Of a DNA stretch of 64,000 bases, positions 28,156 through 43,100 are shown piece by piece (within the stretch, counting starts at the first letter, position 1; each line of letters opens with the position of its first letter). This stretch comes from Anthopleura xanthogrammica (taxonomy: Eukaryota; Cnidaria; Anthozoa; Actiniaria; Actiniidae). Below the pieces are notes generated by a model. That model did no database searches. It saw nothing but the letters and a program-made list of their open reading frames with translations, and was not told where the DNA came from. The stretch is taken from positions 2,444,501 through 2,508,500 of the forward strand of contig OZ025217.1 in NCBI GenBank assembly GCA_964019055.1, in the 5' to 3' direction. Position numbers and translations under genes: made by a program.

Positions 28156-31100
28156 ATGAAGAATTTGGCAAGATGTGTGGTGATCTTAGAGCTTGTTTTC
28201 TGTGCCACATCGTTTCAGGTGAGTTCTGTTTATAGTAGAGTTGTAGTTTAAGCTTATACAACACAAAGAATTAGAATACGAGTGAATAACACGTTTAATA
28301 TAACAATAAGTAAGAAAAATATATTTCAGATACTAATTATGAGGAAAAGTAGCAACAAACTAAGAGCTGGTTCTTCGTTACTACGCAAATTTGGAGTCCG
28401 TTTAAAGCTAAGTTTTCTCGGGCATGAAGTTTGTAATGGTTGCTTCGAGGTGTTGTAATCTTGTAAGAAAGGTGCGAACAGTACCAAGGGTGCTAATCAT
28501 AAAGTGTGCAATCTTCAATACCTCGTTTTTCATACTTTCTTTGTTCAACAAGTAAAATTTTAAACCCAGAATCTCCATCCTTATACTCACAGTGAAGTTC
28601 AAAAACTTTTCCATCCGCGCAGATTTTACTTGAAAGGGAAATTTTATCATTTATTATTCCATTCGTAATGGCGTATGACTTCATCGGACACTTTTTCATG
28701 ATGGCGATTGATTGTCAGAAGATTAATGAAGAGAGTATACAGCATGTTGAACCTTGGACCAAAGCAGAGACTTAGACAGTGCACTGTGTGTGTAGATTAA
28801 TTACTGCATCACAATCAACTACCTTAAACAATATCATAGCTTCACTGAGCACAAATCTACCCTGGCTATTTGAGTGAACACAAGGCTTCTAGTTTATTGT
28901 TTTTGAGCCAGTTTCTTGTTGGTCAAAGATTTTCTTCTTTATTTAAGACTAAGTTACACAACTTAAGTTTGGTTGCTGTTTTTGTCGCTCTTCATAATTC
29001 GTGTGCTACAAGAATATATACACAACACGCGCAATGAAGTGTAGCATTTGTGGTGAGATAAAAATATCCGTTTCTAAAACAATTCCAATTTGACTCGGTT
29101 GGACCGCAGTCGTGGAATCCAAATTTCCTTCAACCCGCATTATTGTTTGTTCTCCGCAGCGCATAAAAATTGAAGAATAAAATTAGTAAATTTACACAAA
29201 AACCTAATAAAACTCCTAAGTCAACATGATTGACATATTGTATAAGAATCATCTGTCAAAATCTGACTTGTTTCCATTTTAGCTGCGTAGAATATCTTTT
29301 TTGAGCGACATAATGTCATAATCAAGCTCTGTCGCTCGATAACCGACATTTGAGGCTTCATTTCACCACTTGAGGAAGAACAAACCATTTGAATGGCTGA
29401 AGCTGGTCTTTGAATGGAATGAGTGGGCGTCTGGCCAGCAATTTGTACTTCCAATCTCGTTGTTTGTTTTTTATTCTTGGATTCTTAGTTATTTCCGTCC
29501 TTTTTCAACTTTTATTTCTTTTGACAAAAACCGTCAAGAATTGATAGGACTTTTTTGTCACGTGGTCGTCACATCAACGACGAAATTTTCACCGGTTTTA
29601 AGGAAAACGTTCCCAGCCATAAACACCCTTTATTTCGATACAGTTTTTGAAAATTTGACCTCAATATCTCAAATGTCTGTATTTATTAGTATTTCGGCAG
29701 GAAATCTTTGATCAGATTTTACCGCAAATGCCGTAGGCTTCGCGCAAAATCTCACACAATAACTCTATAATTATAAGTTGGAGAAAACTTTACAACATTG
29801 TATATATAAATTCCTGTATATATGATGTTTTGAATTTGAACTTGTATTGTTCGTGATTGCGTGAAGAGTAAAGCCTCACGAATGTTTGTGAAGAACAAGA
29901 GCGTTCGGTATCTCGTAGAAGGCGCTTGAGACAGCACGCCCTGTCAAAGCCCAAAACCCTGTCACATGGACTTTGCTGATCACAAATATAATAAAAATGA
30001 CAATATATTATATCAAAAATTAAGTAATATAGATTAACTAATAAAAATCCCAGACAAATATATTGGCGCAAAAATGTAAAGAATGACTCATCTAAATTTC
30101 TCATCCTGATCGATGTTCTAGCTTTTTCTTCCTCCGCTCTTGATTAGCGTTGAACGAGAAATTATGGGAAACAGTTTCGTATCGATTTAATAGATGTGCA
30201 ATGTCCCCAGCATTTTCTTTACTTAGCAGTAGTTATGTTGTGACAAACAGCACGTACAAAATGGCTTCTTGCTGAGAGTCACATAAGAAGCTTCGTTATC
30301 TTTCATTGTTCATTTGGACTCCAAATAGAGTTTCATACTTGTTAGCTCGCTGGGGGTTCGGCAACGCCGGGGGTGCTGGGTTATCAATCTCGATCTTCTG
30401 TTGGTAAACAAGTTACTGATCGATGTCTGTACGGTCAAAAATGCAAAACCAGTACTAGATAACGAATTAGGGAGCGTCTAAATTGTAAGTGAATGCCAGT
30501 ATAGAACAAGTGTTTACTTGTCAAAAATGCGACGTTGTGTGCTGTCATGAAACTACTTCGGCTCTTTCTGACGCAATGAAAGTTTTTTTACGAGAAACCA
30601 TTGTTCTAGCATTTAAACATTTAAGTTACTTTTTTCAATCTTGCCTTGTTTGCGGACAAACAGATTTAAGTTTAATCGAATTTGATCATTCAGTTTCCAA
30701 CAGGAAAACTAATGGCGCGCTTGATAGATTGTACTTTGCCGACAACATTGGATTGTGAACCAATTCTCTTCACTCAGTTCTAGCTGTGCACAAGTGAGTG
30801 TGCTTCCCTGTTTGTCTTGACCTAGACTGCCCCGGCGCTTAATCCCAGTTTGGCACTGATTAACCTTACCTAACTAGTTTCGACAGATCATATGCCTGTC
30901 GTTCAAAGAGGATTTCACTAATCATGTAGGACTATATTTGCGCAACGTTTGCAAACGGAAATATCAGCCCATTTTATTCAACCTTGGATTCTTGAGCCCT
31001 TATGAAGAAAGCGGAAATAATTTTCACTGAATTTCGATTAAACAAAAGGAAGGAAATGGAAGAGAAGATGTCATTATGTTTTCCGTCGTCGACTCGATTC

Positions 31101-34100
31101 ACTGGGAATTTTTTTGTTCTTTTCGTGACGTCACAATATTCAAATTGAAGGGAAGTCTATAGTTTATCTATGGACATCAATAACATCATTATACTAAAGG
31201 TACTATTACTCTGTGAACAAGTATGATACACAGAAAGTATATATGTAATAAACCTAGGACTGAACTGATGGCTCTAAAGACACGTACCATCCTTGGATGA
31301 GCATCCCTCGATAGTTTATCTTAAAGGACATTGATAACCTCGTTAATTCTAAGTACTACTTAGTTCAACATGTGAAATACTTTAAGGAAAAGAACTAACT
31401 TCAAATACAATAACCGCACCCCTTCAATGTTTCATCTAAATATAGCCGGTCGATAACATCATTTTAGCGCGTCCTACTTCGATTTAAATATCTATAGTGA
31501 AAGCCCAGTCAATGGACTAAAATCGATCTAATTTATCTATCGTGATCCTGATCTCTAAGTGTCCATCATTTTTACAATAACTTTACAAAATTTAATTAAA
31601 CTTTTTCTTGTTATTCATTGAGTCAAATATATTTTCTATTGTTAAATTTCTTTATCAGTTAGGATCATTTCGAGTATGATATTGTCTACCGTGTTAATCA
31701 TTTGATTTATTTGATTTTTTGTTTCGCGAATTCGAGCATATAATCTCTGAATCAGTGCGTGCCTCTCAGCCAACCGTGAATCCTTCGATCAAAACACAAT
31801 TTAGATTTTCTAATACCGTTCTATATCAATTATTCCCATAGAATGCCAGCTATTCTTCGAGACAATTGAGCTTCGTATGTGATTGTTAACAGCAGGAACC
31901 GCTTGCGTAGTATGTTGACTGTTTCTTTGGTTGTAGAATGACGACAATGTCGGTCCACCACAGGGATCCGTTCCTGATCACTGCAACTAATAATCACTTA
32001 AAACTAGTAATCTTCAAGAGTTTACTCGGGCTTAGTGTTACATTCTCTACCACGAGGAGCCCGAGTAGTGATCGGGATTTTATTTTCAGTGCTCAAAAGA
32101 AGGTTGCTTATAATTTTCTCTTTTGCGGCCCTATGGTGTCACTGTTTCCATAGCAAACAGAAATTGAGAACATTGGATTTTTTGAAGTTTGAGAATAGAA
32201 TAAAAATTAGAAAAGAAAATTGCGTAGAGAGATGAGAATTGCTGTGAATGCGCGTTGATGCAAGGTTATTCAGGTTGCTCCCGATACGCCAGAAGTAAAG
32301 CGATTTGAAATAAATCGGGGAATCGTACGGAAGAACAGTGAAAGATCGCGTGCGGCACGGCATTTCTTGGCTTGACTTCTCATGTGCCACAGAGTTCATC
32401 AAATCAGCTTGGCTACGGTAACGGTAAAACTGTTATACAACTATAGTATAACTTCAACGAGTCAGATCACATGGTACGGTTACGGTACCAAAATAAAATC
32501 CGTAGAGCCAATCACAGTGCGCTAGGTTACTACTAATCCAATTAAAATACCAGCAGAAACTACGTCACGGTCGCGGTCACCCAATATCTACCACCTGATC
32601 TCTAAACATGCGCTACGACAAATACAGCACGATTGTAGATTTTGGAGCAACATTTTCCCACCTAATTAAGCTTATGGAAAATCTGCGGTCATAATAGTTT
32701 GAACATTAGTTCTAACGTAGCAAATTTAAAAAAATAATGCGCAACGATAAATACAGCACGATCGAAGATTTCGGCGCAACATTCTGCCATATTTGTTCTT
32801 GATGTTTGTGTTTTGGTTTCACGCCGCAATTAATATCATTCGTTAAACGATATTATATCCGGTATTAATGTATTGGCCCAGTCAGGAAATATGATCGACT
32901 AGTGAACACTCTTACTACGGATACTCCCAATAAACCCACAGCATTACCATCTAAAATTATCCTAGAATATATTGGTCACAAGTCGAAATGTCAATTACTA
33001 AAATTTAAACTGACAAATCTGATTTTCCAAGGTCAGCGTGTTTTAAAATATTGATCGACTATTAGTTGATAAATAAAGACCGTTAAATCGATCCGTTGAT
33101 CGGTAGTTAATATTGGCGGTTTTTGTTAGGGATTGTTTTTAACGAAAAGACCAAAAACCGCAATCAATATGATTTTCCGTGTAAGATTGGCGTGACCAGA
33201 CGTTACTCATAATGCTCGCTAGTGTTTTTTCTAACTCGTATTAGTGTGTCAGTGACAATGAAATTAAAATCTCTTTGTATCAATCATTTCCATTTAGATT
33301 TTTTGAACGCGTTTTTCAACTGAATCTGTTATGTTCCTACAATATCGTTACCGCAAGTTATAAGCCCCTTACAGCATATTCCCAATGCAGTTCAATGTGG
33401 ACAGGGTGACACAAGGGGTTACGCGTGACAGGTGATTCGGCCTTTTTTTGGAAATTCGAAAAAATAAGTCCGTGATTCGTGAATTTCAGTACCCCCGTGA
33501 TGCGTGATCTGCTTATTTTGAAAACCGTGATTGATGAAAATTTGTATTACACACTAAATCCTTGTATCAAGGTTATTCATTAATCGTATTTCGTGATTCG
33601 TGAATTCATGAAAAGTTGTCCGTGATTCGCGATCGATACCCCCCCCCCCCCCCCCCTGTGCCACCCTGTGTGGAGGTTGGACAAAACAAGAATATTCTAC
33701 TCTACTACTCAATGAAAGTGTTTTGTCCTCCAAATTGAGCTGCTATGGGAATTGCTGAAACTTAGGATCTACTTCATCCCTACATAGCTTGTATCTATCA
33801 TATAATCCATGTATAGGTAACTGTAGTATAATCACCCTTCGTCACGCGACTGTGCACTTGTCTTGAATTGGCCTCATGCAATTCTTATCTTTATCGATCC
33901 CATAGCAACCTGATATAACCTCTAGAGCTATTTCTAGATAACAATCCTGGTATTCGATGATAAAATCGATGGAATCCTTAAACAATCTAGCAACCTGACC
34001 ACGTTATAATATAACTTCTACTATTGATAACATTGTGTATTCCTAGATAACGATCCTGGCATTTGATGATAAAATCGATAGAATCCTTAAACAACGCCGT

Positions 34101-37100
34101 TTTGTTTGGGTTTTCTGGCCCACACACCAGACTTGAACTATTTAAAACATTCAGTATGTTCGTTTGTATATGATATCAATAGATTCTTCTTTTGTGCAGT
34201 TTTAATCAAAAATCAATAAAAATTAATAAGTATCAAAGCATAACATAAATATTTGTCTTGCAATGGGGTTGATTTTTAATAGACCTCTTTATCTCGGGCG
34301 TGATGTTTTTCCCATTTCAGACCACGTGTCATTCCCTTGAGAATAAGATTCTTTGTTTGAGTTGTATCCATATTCATGTGTCTTCTCATGCGCAACCACT
34401 AAAGAAATGATACTCTAGGGAATGACACGTGGTCTAAAATTGGAAAACATTACGCCCAAGGTAAATAGGTCTATTTTTACAAATCTCCTCTCGAGCTTAA
34501 CAAAAATGAGAAAGCCGAAAAGTTGATGTGATTTTTAATATCATTTTTCTTTTCCCTCTCAAATGCTTTGCGCTCATTTACTGATTGAACCTCAGTTAAT
34601 CGACCACTTATTATGTCGTAACCCTCTATTTATCGGTCAGCCCCATTTTAGCGACCAGTTGACCATTTCCCGAGGGAGACCGCTTAATGGAGATTATGAT
34701 TGGTCAATTTTTCATTAAGATCACGTGGTATATATGGACTTTTTTATCGCTGTTAATTAAGTCCTCAAGATCATTAGCTATTCCCTTTTGGATCTAAAAT
34801 AGTTTGTTTTGATTGGACGAAATATTTTGCTCATTTTGATTGGTTACTTTTTGCCACATTTTCCGTTCATCATCAACCCCTTATAAGAACTTGATTTTTT
34901 GCAAAGTTTCAGCATAAAATTACTAGTTATTAATATTGAAATAACGATTATAGGATAAAAGCCGCAAATCCAGCGTAAAAATATTTTTGCGATCCGGGAG
35001 AATCCAGTCAACCGTAGTCCAATCCATTCCAGCCATGCTCGGTTCCGGATTTTCCAAAATACAAAATCGTTTAAAATTCCGAATTTAGAAGCATAAATCA
35101 AATTTTAGAGGTTTTTTAGAGTCTAGAGGTTTTTGCTATACATTAAGATTATCCATACCCTTTCAAGAGTTGGAAATTGGACGAAATTGTTTTTGGGATT
35201 CAATTAAGATACTGTCAACCAAGTTCCAGTCCAATCTCTCAGTCTTCACGATTCTGGATTTTCTGATTGGTCAATATGCTTTGTGCTGTTTTTTGATTGG
35301 TTCTTTTTGTATCCTAGTGGTCTGGATTTGGAAAAGGTAAATGGACTCAATGGAGTGATTGGACGCCGTGCAGTAGAACATGCGGTGGTGGAACAAATAC
35401 CAGGAGACGGACATGTCAGGACCCTATCAGGTGGGTAGAACCATGGGACTGTTAAGAGCATTTACGATAAGTATACACCAAATACCCATATAATATACAT
35501 ATGGTGAACAATTTTAATAATTATTGTTCTGGACTCACTAGCCTCGTGTTCACGTGGAAATATAAAAGCGTTTTCATATTTGTATATACACTGTATATAT
35601 AGCTTGCGTTTTATGATGTGCTAGGTGCGCTATCTACGTGTGCATTTGTTTGCTCTAGACTGTACTGAGTTAAAAGAATTGCGTGCTACGCGTGCACAAG
35701 TTCGCGTTGCATCCAACGTGCGCTAAATTAAAACCTATAAGTCAGTTCAAAGTTCAGGAATCGTTTTCAGTGCGCCAGCGATTTCATCCCGAATTTCTCA
35801 CCTTCTTTGTTTAATTAAAAACAAAAGAAGGTGTAAACAAAAGAAAGTGAGAAATTCGGGATAAAATCGCATGCACACTGAAAACGGTTCTTAAACTTTG
35901 AACTGGCTTATATTTAACAATTAGAAGACGAACTCGAGATTTCTATCGGCTGATAGTTGACGAGGGGCTCCGGCCCCGAGTCAACTATCAAAGCCGATAG
36001 AAATCGAGAGTGAGTCTTCTAATTGTTTTAGTAAAAATCTCAACTAAACTATACTATACTAAACTAAACTAAACTTCACAAAAGCGCGAAGGAAAAGCCG
36101 CCATTTTTTCAAAACAAGTCCTGCTTTCTCTACCCACTATCTATCGGCTGATAGATAGTGAGTACGTTAGCCAATCAGAATGCAGGATTTGCAATAGTAT
36201 AGTAGTAGAATTTTACTAAACCTTGATAGAATACGTTGTGTGCAGTCATTCAAAGTGAGCGTGCAGGATATCTTTTGTACACGTGGATATAAAAAGGGAT
36301 ATAAAAAGCTGCAATCTGTTATCTTCATTGTTTCTATCGTTGGTGCATAACTACAATGTATGTTTTTTTTATCTTTTAGCCATCGTAATTATCCACAATT
36401 CATCTTGAAAATCTACCGTCAGCACAACCGAGGCAGCTGTAGAGGCCCGGATGTAGAGTATAGCACTTGTAATTTACAGGTTAGTGATATATCATGTTAC
36501 TTTATAGAAAGACATAGAAGGTCGTCGACTTTCGGTAGTGATAAAAAATAATGGGATTTGATATCATAATGTACATAAGCATCTTCTGAACAATCCAACT
36601 AGCAATAACAAGCTGGGTGCCTATGAAGAAAATTATTATTTTTTGGTTCGGCGTGTGGAGGGGACAAACAAAATGACGTCTTTTCGCATTTGTGCACCTC
36701 GTTCGGAAGATCTAGCAAACGTCCCTGATCATGGCGATGGATGATGATGGTATGAAGATAATACACAAGTCTGATGATACAAAGGGATGATGATGTTATG
36801 GTGACCTTATAATGATGAATGATGAGGACAATGACATTAATCAGTAGGGACTGGAGTAATTAATTAATGTTAATGATGATTTACTAAAGAATTGAGACAC
36901 TGTCAGGTGATGATAGTAATGAATCAGAATACTTTTTACGAGGATAGTTTCCCCACGACTGTTAGGATTAATTATCAAATAGATTTAATAAGGTCGCACA
37001 AGGACCCTCTTCATCTCAAGTGCCTCGATTGTTTAATCAATCAGCGTGTCTTGTTTTTCAATCTATTTGTCTGGTATGCTTGTCATCAAAGGGTTTTCAT

Positions 37101-40100
37101 ATACCTGCAGTGAATTCACATATTTACCCAGTTGGACCTCGCGTTTTTTTATCTTCAGGAACTTGAATTGAAATTCAATAACATTTTTTCCGTTCAACTA
37201 CGTATCAACAACCCTGAAGATGGCCGCTTAGGCCGAAAGTTTGTTTAGTTAAAACAACTTTAGCACAGATGAAGCAACATTTAACATACTCTATAGTTTA
37301 TCACAGCAATGTGTGTAGATAGCTTACTCTCAAATGACACCAGATTTTTGAGTTTTTTTTTTTCTTTTCATTTTCACTATAATCAACAAATCTCAAATTA
37401 TTCCAACGACCTCCTATAGGGAAAAAATGTGAAAGGTCTGCCATTTTGATTTTGGTCAATATTAGGAATAAGAAAATAAGAGTGACACATGGTATTTTTT
37501 ATGGTAAAGATTTTAGTCAAACTGTTTGGATTTTTTTTGATATATTTTGCGTTTGATTTTTGGATTACTCAGAAGTCATGATTGAAAAGATGGATGACGC
37601 GAAAACTGAGAAATCATCTCATTCATCCATTCTTTTCTACCTTTTTCTCCCACCCATAAATTTGTCGTCCTTGCTCATGTTAATATATTCATAGTCAAGA
37701 TTAGAATAAGAAATTTGACTGTTACAACCAAATTTTTATGCATGGTTATTATCGTGGCTACTTGTCATCTTATCCTTCATTGCAAACCTCGTCTATTAGC
37801 TGAGGTTTCCCTTTAAGCAGACAAGATGTTTCTACGTTGAAGGCGTTGTCATTAAGCTATCAATCGTTGGTGGGCGTAAGGGCTCTCTTGCTTGAACTGT
37901 GGTCCCATTGGACCGTTTCCATAACTGACGCATGATCTTCAGTACTGAATAAGGCCCTATTTTTGATAGGCTAAAAGGCCACACTAGTACGCACTCTTAC
38001 AACCCATTTCATGAACTTCATGTGATCATCTTTTGTCTACTGAAAATTAACTCTAAAGCTTTGTGGTCGATGACCTATATTATCAAATATGCTTGATGGT
38101 CAAATTCCACTCCCAAGTACCGAAGGGCGTACTCTTGTAGTTTTCGTCAGTTCTGCTTCTCCTGTTATCTTCTTACGTTATTCAGTCTGTGGAATGTGCA
38201 GGGATGAAGTTTACTTCTAAAGACAGAAAAACTGGTTAACACTACGGTGGTAAAAAGCTGACGATCTGATAGTTTTGTTTGTTTGTTTTGTCTGCCCATT
38301 TGTTTGTTGTTTGTTGTTTATTGTAAATATTCCATTAGCGATACTCCATGTTTACTAACAATAACATTGTGATGTTAATATGCCAACCATTTTCACAAAA
38401 GCTCTTCACGAGTTGACTTGCCTTACCAGCCAATCCATCTCTGGTTGACACATGAATGACAAGGGCTTACGTCACATGAAGTATCACTCGCTCGCTGACA
38501 AAAATCTCCAAAACGAATAAGTGAAATATTTTGATGTTACTTTAAAGTTTATCTCAACACTCAATATTTTACAAACAGCTTTTCGAAATTAAAAAAAAAG
38601 TTTATTGATTCCGTCATTAGAAGTAGATAACTATCTTAATGGGTAAATTAATTCCAAATGGCAGACACTTAAAAGAAATTAAATTAGGTCATACTTATCA
38701 AAAATTCTTCAAAAACTAACAAGATCTTTATCAAAGATAAAACAAATAATCTCAAATATTTGAACTCTCCTTTCTTACATTGCCGTGGTACTTGTGCTTG
38801 AGAACTTTAGACTCTCCTTAAAGATCTTCTTCAAAATCGTACTTGTTTGTCAATGTGGTCCCGGAATTCGTTTCAAAAATGTGCTTGAGAACTTTAGGCT
38901 CTCCTTAAACATCTTCAAAATAGTACTTGAAGACTTTAGATTAGCTGATCTCCACTTTACACTTAATCTTTCTAGTGTTCACACAAAAAGTGTCATCATC
39001 TTGAAAGAGGAATTCTCTTTGATTTTTCCAGTATTTTCTTTGAATTCTTGCAGAATTAAGCCTTAAATTCTTTAAGGTATTTATGCCTCTTACAGAGATG
39101 TGACTTTGATATCCAGACAGGCCTCTACTAAGGAATTTAAGTGAAGAAATTTGTTGTATGTTGAAAGAAGCAATGTGACCTTCGCTTATACCGTTAACAC
39201 AGCCCCCTATCAGTGACAGAGTTTCTGTGCCAAGTGAACATTATGATTAGGATTAACAGAGTGCCAAACGTGGGCTGAGACTCTATTCTCATTTAAATTT
39301 TTTGTCGGATTAACTGTACTTTTCCTTTGTCTTGTATTGGTAAGAAATCGCCTTCAGCAACTTCCTGACACTTCAGCAAAGCTTGTTTTATGCAAGGACT
39401 CTAGGAGCCTGAATGTAAAGTATTTTTCTTTAAGGATATACCTGACAAGGTATTTTTGTTACTTCGTTCCGAGTCGTCTAAGGTCACGTTCACGGTGTTT
39501 AAACTCAGACGGTACGTTTTTCTGCACTGATGACACTCCAGCACGAGTTCGTAAACATGGCTGAGTTCAAGATCTTATCCGTTGCTTTCTTTCTCATATC
39601 GTCGGTGATTGTTCCATCAGATTGCTTCAGCGTTCAGGAGACCCTAGCTCTTCGAAGAAGAATGAAAAAATTAATGGAAAGTGAACTCAACAAAGGCAAA
39701 CTTGACTCCAATATGCAAGACACCTACTTGGCAGAGCTGCAGGAACTCAGTGACTACGCATTCCTGTCGCGAATAGACTACGAAGACGAGAGACTCTTCT
39801 CGCCCACTGTATACCAGCCTACCTTAAAACCTACCTCACCAGCACTTAAATGTCCTGGCTCTACGGTTAGTATAGATTCGATATCTGACCAATTGGATGA
39901 TCCAATATAATTAAGAAAGTAATATTATTAGTGAGACCTAAATCTGTTTGTTTAAGGTTGTTTTTGTGATGCGCCCTTGGGGACTGTTTCGTATTTATGT
40001 GGTATTGTTTGCTTAGGCAAAACTTGTAATTCTAAGTATATTTTTACTGTAAAGTGGTAGTTTACGATTCGTTTATGATAACCACTTCTATTGATCTCAG

Positions 40101-43100
40101 AGGATTGGTCCGAACAAATTTTGTTCTGAAACGTTTTGAATAATTTTCAACTTTTATTTCATTTTCAATCTGCATGGAAGTATCTTGAGACACTATTTAC
40201 ATAACCAATCGATAACTAATTAATCTCGTAAATATGTTTCTTTTAAACTTTTAAATCTTGATATTTTTTAATATAGATATTTGTTCCTCGTTCGGCATAA
40301 CATTTACTTATTTAGACAATTTACCTACGGCAAAATGAGCATTTAACTTAAGCACCGTTTCATCTGATAAATTTGTTCATAGTCTAATAACTATGATTTG
40401 TTACTAAGTGCATACGTAAGGTGAAAAGAGACATATCTCATGCAGTAAGTCAAACTAGTTTTCTGCTGACCCACTGATTCAACCAGATAAATATCGCCAA
40501 AAATGTCGAAAAGATTTCTTCTAAGTTAGCCATCTAAAGGGGGTACTTTGGAGTATATTCTGGAATGCAAGCTATTTTTCATTTCACTACACTCTCGATT
40601 AGAAAGGTCAGTCTGATAATGACTGTGGGTGACCTTCAATAAAAGTCCATTGATGAAAAGACGTAAATCGTGTAATTTTGATCGCCGTTCCCTAGCAACG
40701 GCACTTAGGGTCTTTTGTTTTCAAAAACCGCCATCTCCAATTATTTGGAATTCTGGAATATTTGGAATTCCAGTCTTGTGCAAGGACTCTTGAGTTTCTA
40801 AGTTCGTTGAAGCTATAGCCTTCTGATATTGATAGATAGACAGACAGACAGACAGACCTACTGCTGACAGAGTCCCTTTTCATTTTCCCGCCACAAAGCC
40901 CTACTGTGTCGGCTACGCAGTGGGAGTAGCTTAATGACTGCTTGGACAAAGTTGATTGGCTTAAGACCCACTGGTTGCTAGTCAAGTTTCGTGAGGTCAG
41001 AGTGCCACACGACACAGTCCTCGCGACAGCCGGTTTCAGTTGCATGAGTATAAAACTGCTTTCACCAAGAAAGCTCCTCAAATCTCGGGAACTTATGAAC
41101 GGAACAACTTGTTGTGAAACTCATCTGGCGCAACACCATTCACACAAGCTTCACAGTGTACCAGTGCCTTGACGTGCACCGTTTTCAGCGACCGTGTAGT
41201 CAATACCTGCTTACCGCTCTACATGCTGCCCTAGTGTCGCTTCCTTTATCTTTTGAACTTATTTCACGTGCACGTATACCCCACCTATTGCTGACCATGC
41301 CCCGTGGGCTTCTTTACTCGCCATGGTCTTTATATTCTGATAACAGAATAATTATCACGTTCTTAATCTAACCTTCTTTAGTACGCCCCTGGAACAATAT
41401 TTAAGTAAACATTGTGGATATAATTTCCTATGAAGCACAATAGCCGAAGTTTCTAGAAAATTGTTAGAATGTTTTCTGAATTCTCGGAAAAAAATTCCTT
41501 CTGGGAAACGTACATGTTGCATCTTGATTCCTAAATGGAATTTTCATGACTCCAAAATGGCTTCTAAATGCCTTCTAAATTCACTGGCGGAAAAAAATAT
41601 CGTCTTGGAAACATACATACTGCACCAAAACTCCGAAATGACTTTCTTGACCCTCAAATGGCTTCCATGACCTCCTAATGGCTTCCATTATCTCCAAATG
41701 GTTTCCGTGACTCTAAAATGGCTTCCATTACCCCCAAATGGCTTCCATGATCTCCAAATGACTTCCATTACCCCCAAATGGTTTCCATGACTCCAAAATG
41801 GCTTTCATTACCCCCAAATGGTTTCCATGACTCCAAAATGGCTTTCATTACCCCCCAAATGGCTTCCATTACCCCCAAATGGTTTCCGTGACTCCAGATT
41901 GGCTTCCATGACTAATTACTCAACAATAATTGAATCGAACCATTTCAATGTTACGCCATTTTTTATACCGTGTACATACTGGCTGACCTTTGTATGGGAC
42001 CTGTGTCCTGTTGGTCAGACCCTCAACCAATCGAGCAGCGCATAGCATAATTTTTTTTTTTTCATTTTCTGTTCATTTTCTTGTAGCTGTAATTCGTACT
42101 GTAAGTTTGTATTTTGATGTTTATGTATTTATGCTCTCGTGGTTGTGAAGTTGATAAATAAATTAATAAATAAATACTGTAAGTCAGTGTACACCGTAAG
42201 TTTCTCTCTGAGACACCGAACATTCTCATATTTTCGAAAGCCATTTAGGTGTTTTGGTATGTCGTACCGTGAACGTCCAATAAGTCAGTTCCGTACGTAC
42301 GAAAATGGTTCTAATGTTTTATAATCTTGAATCGGTGTTGATCTTGATGTTCAAACAGGCTGTTTTTTTGGTTTTTTTTCCAGGATTGTCCAGTTAACCG
42401 TAAATTAACACGCAATGATGCCGTCACATCGCGAGCTCGTCAGTGCGCTAAGTTTAACGGCACTTCCTTTAATAGTTATTTCTTCAACTGGGTTCCTTAT
42501 TTACGAGGTATTTATGAAGATCAAGAATGCACTTTTATTTTAGTTTCATACTGGAAGAGATAAGAGTTGAAAATAAGGGAGAATGAAAAAAGGAAAAGCA
42601 AGGGAAGGGAAACGACGAAGCAAAAAGGAATTAGGAAAGAAAAAAGAGAGAGGAAGAAAAGAATGATGTAATTATGTAGGGAGAGAAAGGGAAAGATGCG
42701 AAAGGGGGGAGAGGAAAGAGGCAGGGAAGCAAGGAAAGAAGGACTGAAAGTAACTGAAGGAAAATTTTTTTGAAACAATGTATTCTGTTATATGTGTTCA
42801 GTGGCAGATAGCAAGGAATGTGAACTGAACTGTCTCGCTAGAGGACACAAGTTTTTCTTACGATTGCTTCCAAAAGTAAAAGACGGCACACCTTGTTTGT
42901 CGAACCCCAGTAAATTGTGTATTGATGGAAAATGTCAGGTTAGTAAGATATTTGAAATAGATTTTCTATGAACAATTTATGATACAATTGTTTATACAAC
43001 CCCAACGCAATTCCCATTACTACTAAAGTCCCATATGAACACCTTTTTTTCATCCATCCCTTTCCTCCGCGACCCTTCACAGCGCAGTACCTTCTTCAAA

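Noticed and set aside
30489..30758. 89-codon + strand frame with two CxxC pairs, possible zinc ribbon
   Set aside because: Spacing and surrounding residues do not match any zinc-ribbon family I know; unsupported by context.
40692..41371. Open frames of 76-129 codons on both strands in ADAMTSL intron 3
   Set aside because: Overlapping frames without domain features or splice signals.
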